Shown here: positions 49,918-59,547 of the stretch, piece after piece
How positions within the stretch are numbered: position 1 is the first letter of the stretch
Layout of the letters: the number at the start of each line of letters is the position of its first letter
DNA from: Alicyclobacillaceae bacterium
Lineage (GTDB): Bacteria; Bacillota; Bacilli; Kyrpidiales; Kyrpidiaceae
Assembly: GCA_029961045.1 (NCBI GenBank)
Contig: JASBVN010000024.1
Span: forward strand, 28,193 to 92,192
Direction of reading: 5' to 3'
Length of the DNA stretch: 64,000 bases
Notes under the pieces: model-generated
Database searches by the model: none
The model's input: only the letters and a program-made list of their open reading frames with translations
What the model was told of the DNA's origin: nothing
Translations under genes and position numbers: made by a program

Positions 49918-52224
49918 TCAAGACCGGTCGGGATCACCCGCAGGAGGCGTTCCGGCGGCGCCTGCGCCCGCCGGAACGATTCGTTCCGCCAGCATGGTGT
50001 TCCGGTGAACCGGGCGATTGTTGCGCACCGCAACCCGCAGGGCTTTCGCCATGCCGATCAGACCGCACAGTTTTTTGGCCCGGGTGATGCCCGTATACAG
50101 GAGATTCCGGTATAACATGACGTAATGGCTGATGGTCATCGGGATCAACACGACGGGATATTCGCCGCCTTGACTTTTGTGAATGGTGATCGCGTAAGCG
50201 TGCCCGAGTTGGTCCCATTCCTCGCGGTCGTACTCGTGCAGGGCGTCTCCGAACCGGACGAGCAAGACGCCGTCCTCCTCGTCGATGTCTTCGATATAGC
50301 CGATCTCCCCGTTGAACACTTCTTTCTCATAATCGTTTCGCATCTGGATGACCTTGTCCCCCATCCGCCAAACCTTCTCCTGTTTGCGGCCGAACCGCAC
50401 CTCCCTTTTCTCCGGAGAAGCCGGGTTCATCAATTGTTGCAGGCGCAGGTTGAGCGCTTCGGTTCCGAGCTCCGACTTTTTCGTCGGGCTGAGCACCTGG
50501 ATCTCATCGGGCCCGTAACCGTCCGCCAAGAGTTTTTTCACAGCTTTCTCCAAACGGAGTGCGATGGCGCTGTTCACTTCCCGGACCCCTTCCCCCTCCA
50601 CCTCGATGAACCAGAAATCCCCTCCCTGAACGGGCATTTGCCCCCGCAACACTTGGTGGGCGTTGACGACGATGTTGCTTTGCCGGGCTTGCCGGAAAAT
50701 CACGTCCAACCGGACGTACGGGACTCCCGCCGCGATGAGGTCGTGCAGGACGTGACCCGGCCCCACCGACGGCAGCTGGTCCACGTCTCCCACGAGAATC
50801 AGCTTCGAAGGTCCCACCGCCTGCAACAATTTGTCCATCAGAAGAATGTCCATCATCGATGTTTCGTCGACGACGATCAGGTCGTAAGGCAGTCGGCGGT
50901 CTTCGCCGAATTGCGGGATGCCGTCGCGGCCGATCCCGAGGAGCCGGTGGAGGGTCTTGGCCGGATGTCCCGACACCTCCTCCATCCGGCGGGCGGCCCG
51001 GCCCGTCGGAGCCCCCACGGCGATCCGGGCCCGGGGATGGAGCCGGTTATAGCACCAGAGAATCGCCTTCACGGTCGTCGTCTTCCCGGTTCCCGGCCCT
51101 CCGGTCAAAATGAGGAGGGGGTTCGTCATCGCCGTCCGCACCGCTTCCCGCTGCCGCTCGGACAGCGAAACCCCGTGTTGCTGCTCATAAGCCGCAATCA
51201 AATCCTCAAATTGGCGCGAAGGCGAGGGAGCGAGCTGCAGCCGGGCCGCCATCCAGCGGGCCACCCGGTCTTCCGCCTCCCAAATCCCCCGGGCAAACAC
51301 GCGCCCCTCCGCTTCGACTTTCACCGCTCCGAGCGCCGCCAACTCCTCCGCCGCCTCCTCGAGAAGCCGGGGCTCCACCGGTTCCCCGCCGGCCGCATTC
51401 AGCAACTCCAAGCCCCCTTCGATCCAGCGGGCCCGGTCCATCCAACAATGGCCCTCCGCGCTGTTGAGGGACAACACGTGAAGCAGGGCGGAGCGAAGCC
51501 GGAAGGGGCTCGTCTCCGGTATGCCGAGTTGACGGGCCACGGCATCGGCCCGGTGAAATCCGATGGAGTCGATTTCCATCAGCCGGTACGGATTGTTTTG
51601 AATTTCTCCGAGACAATTCTCCCCGAAATGGCGGTAAGCCCGCATCGCCGTGCTGGGAGAGAGGCCGAGGGCCATCAACTTGCCCAGTACCCGCTGCACC
51701 CCGTGGTGGCGCCGCAACTGCGCGACGATCGATTCGATCTTTTCCGGCGACAGGCCCCGGATGCCGGCGAGGGCCGCCTCCCCCTGCTCTAAAATGAGAT
51801 CCACCGCCTCTTCGCCCAAGGCGGACACAATCCTCCGGGCCGTCCGGACGCCGACCCCCTTGAGCTGGCGCAGGACTTGAACGGCCACCTCCCGGCCGAC
51901 GGGCACCGGCTTGTTCCAGGTCAATACCTGCAGCTGCCGGCCGTAACGGGGGTGATCCTCCCACTCCCCCGTGATCTCCAACACCTCGCCGGGCCCCTGG
52001 GCCAGATACACGTATCCGGTACAGGTGATGACCTCCCCCGGCGTTTTCAGCCGGAACACCGCGTATCCGTTCTCCCGGTTCTGAAAGAGGATCCTCTCCA
52101 CTTCCCCAACAACGCGAAATGCGCGATCTGCGTCACTCAACGGCCGGGCCCACCGGGGACCCGTGGGCCGCCACACCTCCCGGTCTTCACCCGTCCCCGT
52201 CCCTCCGCCCGGAAAACCATTCAC
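49918..52224 (-). CDS. recD2: RecD2-type ATP-dependent DNA helicase
   Basis: ILTGGPGTGKTTTVKAILWCYNRLHPRARIAVGAPTGRAARRMEEVSGHPAKTLHRLL; LIVVDETSMMDILLMDKLL; YAITIHKSQGGEYPVVLIPM. Confidence 0.95.
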   Translation of the reverse strand: MNGFPGGGTGTGEDREVWRPTGPRWARPLSDADRAFRVVGEVERILFQNRENGYAVFRLKTPGEVITCTGYVYLAQGPGEVLEITGEWEDHPRYGRQLQVLTWNKPVPVGREVAVQVLRQLKGVGVRTARRIVSALGEEAVDLILEQGEAALAGIRGLSPEKIESIVAQLRRHHGVQRVLGKLMALGLSPSTAMRAYRHFGENCLGEIQNNPYRLMEIDSIGFHRADAVARQLGIPETSPFRLRSALLHVLSLNSAEGHCWMDRARWIEGGLELLNAAGGEPVEPRLLEEAAEELAALGAVKVEAEGRVFARGIWEAEDRVARWMAARLQLAPSPSRQFEDLIAAYEQQHGVSLSERQREAVRTAMTNPLLILTGGPGTGKTTTVKAILWCYNRLHPRARIAVGAPTGRAARRMEEVSGHPAKTLHRLLGIGRDGIPQFGEDRRLPYDLIVVDETSMMDILLMDKLLQAVGPSKLILVGDVDQLPSVGPGHVLHDLIAAGVPYVRLDVIFRQARQSNIVVNAHQVLRGQMPVQGGDFWFIEVEGEGVREVNSAIALRLEKAVKKLLADGYGPDEIQVLSPTKKSELGTEALNLRLQQLMNPASPEKREVRFGRKQEKVWRMGDKVIQMRNDYEKEVFNGEIGYIEDIDEEDGVLLVRFGDALHEYDREEWDQLGHAYAITIHKSQGGEYPVVLIPMTISHYVMLYRNLLYTGITRAKKLCGLIGMAKALRVAVRNNRPVHRNTMLAERIVPAGAGAAGTPPAGDPDRS

Positions 52225-53036
52225 CGTCCGACCGCTTCCGCGACCCGGCGGAGCCGCTCCTCGTCCCGCTCATAAGCAACCAGGATCCCGTCGGCATAAG
52301 CCGCCCCCACCCGGGCCGCCTTCACGAGCCGTTCCAGTTCCACACCGAGGCCGTACAACTCCAAAAACCACGGGTGGCCTCCCAGGCGGTCCCGGAATCC
52401 CTGGGCGAGCACTTCCAGCCAGTAGGTGGTAGAGTAGGCCAAGTCGTAGATGGGCACCACAAACACGTCCACCCACTTCTTCAGGCGGTCCACGTCGATG
52501 CCGAACCGCCGCTCCAGGTGACCCGGGTAAGGATCCGGGTACAGTGTAAAATACAGCGTGTCCGCCACCAGGGGCCGGCAGCGGCGCACAAACTCCTCTA
52601 ACCTGTGAAGGCGGTAAGTTTCCCAGTCAAGCCCCTTCCGGCTCGCCGCCTCCTCGCACGCCGGGCAGCGGCAATACCCCTCCCGGGCAAAGGTGACGTC
52701 GTCGAGGCGGAAAGAGCGGGAACCCGACTGTTCCAGCGCCTCGCGCACCCAGCCCAGAGCCAACTCCTCCACCTCGGGGCGGCTCGGACAAAGACAATCC
52801 CAATCAAAATAGGGCTGGTCCCTCGTCGCCCTCTCCCCTCCCGGCCCCACCTGGACCCAGTCGGGATGGGCTTTGGCCGTCCGGTTATCGGCAAAACAAC
52901 TGACCATGGGGATCGAACCCGGCACCGGATCCCGCCGCGCTCCGCCCACATCCTTGACTTCCCAGAACGCCGGCGCAAATGCGCGGACATGTTCCGGAAA
53001 ACGGGTGACGACACCGAAGGTACAGCCCGATCCCAT
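52221..53036 (-). CDS. Uncharacterised TIM-barrel/glycoside-hydrolase-like protein with Cys motifs
   Basis: GSIPMVSCFADNRTAKAHPDWVQVGPGGERATRDQPYFDWDCLCPSRPE...SFRLDDVTFAREGYCRCPACEEAASRKG. ATG at 53036 with GGGAGGAG upstream. Confidence 0.7.
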   Translation of the reverse strand: MGSGCTFGVVTRFPEHVRAFAPAFWEVKDVGGARRDPVPGSIPMVSCFADNRTAKAHPDWVQVGPGGERATRDQPYFDWDCLCPSRPEVEELALGWVREALEQSGSRSFRLDDVTFAREGYCRCPACEEAASRKGLDWETYRLHRLEEFVRRCRPLVADTLYFTLYPDPYPGHLERRFGIDVDRLKKWVDVFVVPIYDLAYSTTYWLEVLAQGFRDRLGGHPWFLELYGLGVELERLVKAARVGAAYADGILVAYERDEERLRRVAEAVGR

Positions 53037-53065
53037 CGCGCCTCTCCTCCCTTCCGCGGGGGCTT

Positions 53066-54868
53066 TCAACCCAGCGAAGCCTCCAGTTCCTCCAGCGTCT
53101 TTTCGAACACCTGCAAAGCCCGGCGAACCGGCTCCGGCGAACGCATGTCCACCCCCGCCCGGGCCAGCACCTCAAGGGGATAATCCGAACTCCCGGCGGA
53201 CAGGAAGTCCAAGTACCGCCCCACCGCGGGTTCCCCTTCCTCGAGGATCCGGCGCGCCAGGGCCGTCGCCGCCGAGAAGCCGGTGGCGTATTTGTACACG
53301 TAAAACGCCGTGTAAAAGTGCGGAATCCGCGCCCATTCCCAGGCAATCTGCTCGTCGATCACCGCCTCGGCCCCGTAGTACTCCTCATTGAGCCGGCGGT
53401 ATTGTTCGCACAGCCATTCGGCCGTCAGGGCCCGTCCCGCTTCCACCGCTTCGTGGGTCATCTTCTCGAACTCGGCGAACATCACCTGGCGGAAAACGGT
53501 GGTCCGGAACTGTTCCAAGTAATGATTGAGCAAATACCGCCGCATCGATTCTTCGGGCCCCTTTTCCAGCAGGTGGTGCAAAAGCAGTGCTTCGTTGCAA
53601 GTGGAGGCCACCTCGGCCACAAAAATCGAATAATTTCCGTATACATACGGCTGGTGTCGGTATGTGAAATAACTGTGCATCGCATGTCCCATTTCGTGGG
53701 CGAGGGTGAACACGTTGTCCATGTCCGGATGCCAATTCAAAAGCACGTAGGGATGGGTTCCGTACGCGCCCCACGAATACGCCCCGCCCCGCTTGCCGCG
53801 ATTCTCGCGGACATCGATCCACCGGGACGAGAAAGCCTCTTGCAACACCCGGCCGTACTCCTCGCCGAGGGGCCGGAGTCCGTCCGCCACCAATCGCTTG
53901 GCTTCCTCAAAGGAGATTTCCGTCCGGACTTCCGGGACCAGAGGAACATACAGATCGTACAGGTGCAATTCGTCCAGCCCCAACACCCGCTTTCGCAGGC
54001 GCAGGTACCGGTGCAGGGCCGGTAAGGACTCCCGGACCGCCGCGATCAGGTTGGTGTACACTTCCACGGGCACCCGGTCTTCGTCCAGAGCCGCCTCGAG
54101 GGATGACCCGTATTTCCGCACACGGGCGTAAAACACGTCCTTTTTGACGCTGGCGTGGTAGGTCGCAGCGAGAGTATTGAGCCTTTCTTTATAGGCGGCA
54201 TACAGGGCCTCGAAGGCCTCCTTCCGGACCCTCCGGTCCCGGCTTTCGAGGAACCGGTTGTATCGTCCTTTGGTCAACTCCACCTCCCGGCCTTCCTCGT
54301 CCCGGACGGTCGGGAGCTTCAGGTCAGCGTTATCGATCATGGTAAAAATCGTCCCGGGCCCCTGGGCGATTTCGCTCACCTGGGCCAGAAGCTGTTCCTC
54401 CGCCGCCGACAGAACGTGCGGTTTGCGCCGCAAAATCTCCTCGAGTTTGTGCCGGTACAGCTCGAGGTCCCGGTTTTCCGAGAGATACCGCTGCACCGCC
54501 GCGGGATCTCCGGCCAGAATCTCCGGCACCACGAAGGCAAAGGCGCTGCCCACTTGCGCCGCCAGCGCCTGGGCGCGGTCGGCCAGCGCTTGGTACGTCG
54601 CGTTGGTCGTGTCTTCGTCCTTGCGCATGTGGCTGTAGGCGTACAGCCTCTCCAGCTTCAGGGAAAGGTCGTCTTCCAGCCGGAGCACCGCGAGGAGAGT
54701 TTCGGCGGATTCCAACACCCTTCCCCGGTATGCCCCGACTTCCGGAAGGCGTTCCTGGACCTCCCGGAATTCTCTTTCCCACGCGCCGTCGTCGGGAAAC
54801 AGATCCTCCAGGCGCCACGTTTCTTCTTCCGGTAGCTCCTGGCGCAGCGGCAACGTTTCCATGCTCAT
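53066..54868 (-). CDS. pepF: Oligoendopeptidase F (M3 family)
   Basis: TWRLEDLFPDDGAWEREFREVQERLPEVGAYRGR; metalloprotease motif VFTLAHEMGHAMHSYF. Confidence 0.95.
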   Translation of the reverse strand: MSMETLPLRQELPEEETWRLEDLFPDDGAWEREFREVQERLPEVGAYRGRVLESAETLLAVLRLEDDLSLKLERLYAYSHMRKDEDTTNATYQALADRAQALAAQVGSAFAFVVPEILAGDPAAVQRYLSENRDLELYRHKLEEILRRKPHVLSAAEEQLLAQVSEIAQGPGTIFTMIDNADLKLPTVRDEEGREVELTKGRYNRFLESRDRRVRKEAFEALYAAYKERLNTLAATYHASVKKDVFYARVRKYGSSLEAALDEDRVPVEVYTNLIAAVRESLPALHRYLRLRKRVLGLDELHLYDLYVPLVPEVRTEISFEEAKRLVADGLRPLGEEYGRVLQEAFSSRWIDVRENRGKRGGAYSWGAYGTHPYVLLNWHPDMDNVFTLAHEMGHAMHSYFTYRHQPYVYGNYSIFVAEVASTCNEALLLHHLLEKGPEESMRRYLLNHYLEQFRTTVFRQVMFAEFEKMTHEAVEAGRALTAEWLCEQYRRLNEEYYGAEAVIDEQIAWEWARIPHFYTAFYVYKYATGFSAATALARRILEEGEPAVGRYLDFLSAGSSDYPLEVLARAGVDMRSPEPVRRALQVFEKTLEELEASLG

Positions 54869-55728
54869 CCCTTCCTTTCCACCCTCTTCAAACCCGGCTC
54901 TCTCCCCGTCGCCACAGGGCGAGATGGATCGGAAATCCAGTCGCTCCAACTGCCCGCGTACAGCTTCGCGCCCCGGATCCCAGCCGACTCCAGGGCCACG
55001 AGATTGGCGCACGCCGTCACTCCCGAACCGCAGTACACGACGATTTCCTCCGCGTCGAGGAGGTCGGCGAACCGCCTTCGCTGCGCCTCCGGTGCGAGCC
55101 ACCGCCCGTCCGCTCCGAGCCCCTCTTTCCAAAAGCGGTTGACGGCACCGGGAATGTGGCCGGCCACCGGGTCGATGGTCTCCCGCTCCCCGGTGTACCG
55201 CTCGGGAGCCCGGGAGTCGACAAGCACCGCCCCCGGGGGCAAATGCTCCACATACCGCGCGTCGACCACCATTTCCGGACGGACGCGCGGTTCAAAGACC
55301 TCCGGCGCCGGAGAGGGGATCTCCCGGTCCTCCGGTAGTCCGGCTCCGCGCCAAGCCTCAAACCCGCCGTCGAGCACAAAGACCCGGTCGTGCCCCAGAT
55401 ACCGCAACAACCACCACAGCCGGGCCGCGAACTCCCCCGCCTGATCGTCGTACGCAACGACTGTCTTTCCGGGGCCGATGCCCGCCCGGCCCAATACCCG
55501 GGCGAGCGCACCGGGCGACGGCAGCGGGTGCCGCCCTCCCCGTGCTCCGCGGGGACCGCTTAAATCCCGTTCCAAATGAAAATAGACCGCCCCCGGAATA
55601 TGTCCCTCCCGATACCGCCGTTCTCCCGCCGCGGGATCTTCGAGGGAAAACCGGCAGTCCGCCGTCACCAATCCGGGATCCCCCAACCGCTCCGCCAGCC
55701 ACGACACCGATACCAACGGACCTGACAT
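54865..55728 (-). CDS. Thiosulfate/3-mercaptopyruvate sulfurtransferase (tandem rhodanese)
   Basis: VSVSWLAERLGDPGLVTADCRFSLEDPAAGERRYREGHIPGAVYFHLERDLSGP; VVYCGSGVTACANLVALESAG active-site loop. Confidence 0.93.
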   Translation of the reverse strand: MSGPLVSVSWLAERLGDPGLVTADCRFSLEDPAAGERRYREGHIPGAVYFHLERDLSGPRGARGGRHPLPSPGALARVLGRAGIGPGKTVVAYDDQAGEFAARLWWLLRYLGHDRVFVLDGGFEAWRGAGLPEDREIPSPAPEVFEPRVRPEMVVDARYVEHLPPGAVLVDSRAPERYTGERETIDPVAGHIPGAVNRFWKEGLGADGRWLAPEAQRRRFADLLDAEEIVVYCGSGVTACANLVALESAGIRGAKLYAGSWSDWISDPSRPVATGREPGLKRVERKG

Positions 55729-55849
55729 GTCCTTCGCCCCCTCTATGTAGCCGACAATTCCGCACAATGCCAGTCTTTTTCATTCTATCACGGGGCGTAG
55801 AAGGTGAGAATCCTGTACAATGAAAGGGCGAACAAGGAGAGGGTGACCC

Positions 55850-56272
55850 ATGACGGCATTTTACATTTTGCTCGCATTTCACCTCGGGGCGGTGGCCGTG
55901 AAATTGGCGGTGCTCTTTTATGTCCCGCGGCTCAAAGACGTCCGGCAGATACGCGCCTTCCTGGGGACGTACCGGCGGCTGGATTGGATCACCGACTGGG
56001 TCCTGTGGTTGACGGGGGCCGGGTTTTTCTTCGTCACTTCGTGGGAATACCTGCTCCAACTGTGGCTCCTCGTTTCGATGCTGATCTACCTGCTCATTTT
56101 TATCATGATCAAAAAAGTGGTGATCGGCGGGATGCAGCGAATCGCCCAGACCAAAAAGCTCCATGCCTACGAGGAAGTCAGCCGCCTCCGGTTCGAAAAT
56201 CTCTGCACCGGCGTCGCGGTGGCGGGTTTGTTGGGGATGATCGCCTACCTCATGATCACCAAGCCCTTTTGA
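55850..56272 (+). CDS. Hypothetical membrane protein (about 4 TM)
   Basis: MTAFYILLAFHLGAVAVKLAVLFYVPRLKDVRQIRAFLGTYRRLDWITDWVLWLTGAGFFFVTSWEYLLQLWLLVSMLIYLLIFIMIKKV. Confidence 0.75.
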   Translation: MTAFYILLAFHLGAVAVKLAVLFYVPRLKDVRQIRAFLGTYRRLDWITDWVLWLTGAGFFFVTSWEYLLQLWLLVSMLIYLLIFIMIKKVVIGGMQRIAQTKKLHAYEEVSRLRFENLCTGVAVAGLLGMIAYLMITKPF

Positions 56273-56367
56273 AGCCGTCGCGCCTCCTCGCGGAAGCGAA
56301 TAAGATCCGGACGGAAGCGGCAGGCTAGCTCCGAGACCGCATCGCCTCGTCCGGAGGAGGGGTTCTT

Positions 56368-57471
56368 TTGCCTTTTCTCGTCCATGTTGCGACCGCCGTT
56401 CCTCCCCACCGGTATCGCCAGGAAGAGGTGCGCCGCTGGGCCCGGGAACTGTTCGCCCCGGCTTACCCGGACATCGAGAGACTGCTCAAAGCCTTCGACC
56501 AGTCCGGAATCGAATACCGCCATTTCTGCCGGCCCGCCGAGTGGTACCTCCGGCCCCGGCCCTTCTCCGAACGGAACCGGGTTTACTGGGAGGAGGCGGT
56601 GGAACTGGGCGCGCGCGCAGCGAAACGCTGTCTGTCCGAGGCCGGAGTCGACCCCGAAGAGGTGACGGACCTGTGGTGGATTTCCTCCACCGGCATCGCC
56701 GCGCCGAGTCCCGATGCCGCCCTTCGCCGGCGGCTGGGGCTGTCTTCCCGGGTCCGGAGAACTCCGGTGTGGGGACTGGGTTGCGCCGGGGGCGCCGCAG
56801 GGCTGAGCCGGGCCTTCGCGGCGGCCGCGGCCGATCCGGCGGCCCGCGTGTTGCTGGTCGCGGTGGAATTGTGCAGCTTGACGTTCATGGCCGGAGACCG
56901 GAGCAAAAGCAATCTGATCGCTTCGGTGCTGTTTGCCGACGGCGCGGCCGCTGCTCTAGTTCTGGGAGATGCGGCCCACCGGACATGGCGGGAGAAAACC
57001 GGAGAAGGAGTTGGGACGTGGAGCTGGTCCGGATCGCACAGTACCCACTGGCCGGACACGCTGGACATGATGGGCTGGGATGTGGGGGACGACGGGTGGC
57101 GGGTGGTATTCTCCCGGAGCATTCCCGATTTTCTTCGCCATCGCGGAAAGGAGATCGGGGACCCGCCAGGAGCCGGCGGGGAAAGCCGGGTGCCCGTTCG
57201 CCACTGGGCCGTTCATCCCGGGGGAGCGAAGGTGCTCGCCGCGTATGAAGAAGCGCTGGGAATCGGCCGGGACCAATTGGAGCCGGCCTATTCGATTTTG
57301 CGGGAGTACGGCAACATGTCCGCCCCGACGGTGTTGTTCGTTTTAAAGCGCCTTTGGGAGGGTGTCGAACCGGGAGAGGGCGACGGCGCAGAACTCCTCG
57401 CCCTCGGCCCGGGTTTTTCGGCCGAACGGGTGGTGATGCGATGGAGGTCGGACAGCTCTTCCCGTGGATGA
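56368..57471 (+). CDS. Type III polyketide synthase (chalcone/stilbene synthase family)
   Basis: VWGLGCAGGAAGLSRAFAAAAADP (active-site Cys), FADGAAAALVLGD, WAVHPGGAKVLAAYEEALG (His), EYGNMSAPTVLFVL (Asn). Confidence 0.92.
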   Translation: MPFLVHVATAVPPHRYRQEEVRRWARELFAPAYPDIERLLKAFDQSGIEYRHFCRPAEWYLRPRPFSERNRVYWEEAVELGARAAKRCLSEAGVDPEEVTDLWWISSTGIAAPSPDAALRRRLGLSSRVRRTPVWGLGCAGGAAGLSRAFAAAAADPAARVLLVAVELCSLTFMAGDRSKSNLIASVLFADGAAAALVLGDAAHRTWREKTGEGVGTWSWSGSHSTHWPDTLDMMGWDVGDDGWRVVFSRSIPDFLRHRGKEIGDPPGAGGESRVPVRHWAVHPGGAKVLAAYEEALGIGRDQLEPAYSILREYGNMSAPTVLFVLKRLWEGVEPGEGDGAELLALGPGFSAERVVMRWRSDSSSRG

Positions 57472-57965
57472 CGGGAGCCGTTCTTCTTCAAAGGCTGGCG
57501 GAGTTGTGGCTGGCCAGGCGAAACGGGCGCTGGATCCGGGAGCAAGGGGGTTACGAAGTCGGCCGTTCCCATTACAAATGGATCGTGGTGCTTCACGCCG
57601 GTTTCTTCGCCGGCATGGCCGCGGAGGTCGCCCTCGGCGGCCGGTGGCACGAACCGATCTGGCTCCCCGCCCTGGCCGTCTTTGCCGCCGCACAGCTTCT
57701 CCGCTTCTGGAGCCTGGCCAGCCTGGGACGCTATTGGAGCACCCGCGTGTACGTCGTCCCCGGCCATCCCCTGGTCAAACGGGGGCCTTACCGGTGGCTG
57801 CGACACCCGAACTACCTCGCCGTCGCGGCCGAGCTGGCCGGTCTTCCCCTGATCTTTCGCGCTTCGCTCACCGCCCTGACGGTATCGATCGCCAACCTGG
57901 CCGTGCTGACCCTGCGCGTTCGGGTCGAAGAAGAGGCGCTGCGGGGACGGGAAAACCGGCCGTGA
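57441..57965 (+). CDS. Isoprenylcysteine carboxyl methyltransferase (ICMT) family protein (YpbQ-like)
   Basis: FWSLASLGRYWSTRVYVVPGHPLVKRGPYRWLRHPNYLAVAAELAGLPLIF: ICMT C-terminal signature. ATG at 57441 overlaps the PKS end. Confidence 0.9.
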   Translation: MEVGQLFPWMTGAVLLQRLAELWLARRNGRWIREQGGYEVGRSHYKWIVVLHAGFFAGMAAEVALGGRWHEPIWLPALAVFAAAQLLRFWSLASLGRYWSTRVYVVPGHPLVKRGPYRWLRHPNYLAVAAELAGLPLIFRASLTALTVSIANLAVLTLRVRVEEEALRGRENRP

Positions 57966-57989
57966 CCGCAGGCGCCGGGAGGCTCCGCC

Positions 57990-58826
57990 TCACGTCACCC
58001 GCACATAGCGGGAGGACGTCGTGATGTAGCCGACGGTGCCGTCCGCAAGCCGGACCCGGTACCACCAGTCGTTCACCCGTCCCAAAAGCGCCGCCTCTTC
58101 TCCCAATCTCAATACTCCCACCACCGGTGCGCCGAGCGACGGTTCGCTGCGCACATTCACCGTCCCCCGCACCGGCGTCACCCCTTGCCCGGAGGCGTCC
58201 GGCCGCGCGGCCGTTTCCGGCGTGCGGACCGGACCGGCGGCCTGGCCGTTCGCCGCCAGGTGGTTCAAGGGCCGGCGGGCATACAGAAAATGAGATCTCC
58301 ACCACCCGGAATGGGTATAGTCGTATTCCCCGAGGGGCACCCGGGGCGAATAAGTGTGAATGATTTTTAACGTCCCGTCCTCCAGGGCAATGCCTACGTG
58401 GCCCACCTTCCCACCGGAAGAGGAGGTGGAAAAAAACAACAGATCTCCGGCCTTGATCTCCCGGATATCGTAATAGACTCCCCAGTCCTTATACTGATTC
58501 AGATCGCCCTGGTTTTTCGAACCCGAAGAAAAATGGTATCCGAGGGCGGTCTCGTACACATACTGCGTGAAGTTGGAACAATCGAACGTATCGTCCCCCC
58601 GCAGTTTGTTCGTCCCCCACTTATAGGGCGTTCCGATTTGGCTTTCGGCCACCTCGATCACCTTTTGGACCCGCGGATCCGGATAGCGATCGGGGTGGAC
58701 TATGACGTGGCCTCCTCCGGGGCCGGTCCCCTCGTAATCATGGGCCCAAACGGCCGGCGTCCCCGCAAACAGGCTTGTCCCGATCAGAACCGCAGAAACG
58801 ACCGCTTTGGGGTATTTCATCCTCAT
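57990..58826 (-). CDS. Secreted NlpC/P60 endopeptidase with C-terminal SH3 domain
   Basis: Signal peptide VVSAVLIGTSLFAGTPAVWAH; GTPYKWGTNKLRGDDTFDCSNFTQYVYETALG; KVGHVGIALEDGTLKIIHTYS; SH3 GTVNVRSEPSLGAPVVGVLRLGEEAALLG. Confidence 0.92.
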   Translation of the reverse strand: MRMKYPKAVVSAVLIGTSLFAGTPAVWAHDYEGTGPGGGHVIVHPDRYPDPRVQKVIEVAESQIGTPYKWGTNKLRGDDTFDCSNFTQYVYETALGYHFSSGSKNQGDLNQYKDWGVYYDIREIKAGDLLFFSTSSSGGKVGHVGIALEDGTLKIIHTYSPRVPLGEYDYTHSGWWRSHFLYARRPLNHLAANGQAAGPVRTPETAARPDASGQGVTPVRGTVNVRSEPSLGAPVVGVLRLGEEAALLGRVNDWWYRVRLADGTVGYITTSSRYVRVT

Positions 58827-59026
58827 CTCCCTTTCGTTTCTCCGTCCCGGCCGGGTACTATCACCCTATCATAAGAAGCAACCGGATGAACACCTGAAGG
58901 TTGTTGGATAAAAAGGATTTTTATGGGGGATTCAAAAGTGCGCCGGCTGTCCCGACTGGAGAATGGGCCTTTCCATCTGCGGATCGTGGTATCATGAAAG
59001 GGGAAACCATTCGGGAGGGACCGGTG

Positions 59027-59416
59027 ATGAACAAACTCCTGTGGCAAATGAGTCACGAGGAACTTTTGCGGGAAATGGAACGGTTGCAAAGGGAAGCCGA
59101 ACAGTGCCGGGAAGAGGGGCGCTGGAACGAATGGGAAGTCCTCAAGCGCCGCTACGATGTGGCGCGCTCCCATTTGGTGGAGGCCGGGACGATCCGGGCC
59201 GGCGGGCGGTACCGGGTGGAAGATCATCCGGGGAAATTGTTCACCGTCACCCGCGTCCGGGGCATCATGGCCTACGGGCGTTTTTCCCCGGAAGAGGAAG
59301 AGCAGGCATTCCTCATCGCCCTTCTCCATCCGCCTGGGACGCAGGGGATCACCACCGTCAAGTGCGCTCCCCAAGAGGCGCTTCGGGATTTGGACCGGGG
59401 GCGGAGTCCATCATGA
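59027..59416 (+). CDS. DUF1811 family protein (YfhH-like)
   Basis: MNKLLWQMSHEELLREMERLQREAEQCREEGRWNEWEVLKRRYDVARSHLVEAGTIRAGGRYRVEDHPGKLFTVTRVRGIMAYGRFS; GGGAGGG upstream. Confidence 0.75.
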   Translation: MNKLLWQMSHEELLREMERLQREAEQCREEGRWNEWEVLKRRYDVARSHLVEAGTIRAGGRYRVEDHPGKLFTVTRVRGIMAYGRFSPEEEEQAFLIALLHPPGTQGITTVKCAPQEALRDLDRGRSPS

Positions 59417-59547
59417 CCGGGATGTGAACACGCCGCCGGGCCGGAACATCTTCCGCACCTGGTCTAATATGCACCGGACACACTTCCAAATCAACCGCGG
59501 ATAGGCCAAAAATCGCTGCAGAAAGAATACCCGTTTTTCCATCTTCG

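Noticed and set aside
50125-51792. 555-aa plus-strand ORF
   Set aside because: Antisense to recD2.
55729-55767. glmS pseudogene
   Set aside because: Only seven residues resemble GlmS and no further homology is visible, so it is reported as an observation, not annotated as a pseudogene.
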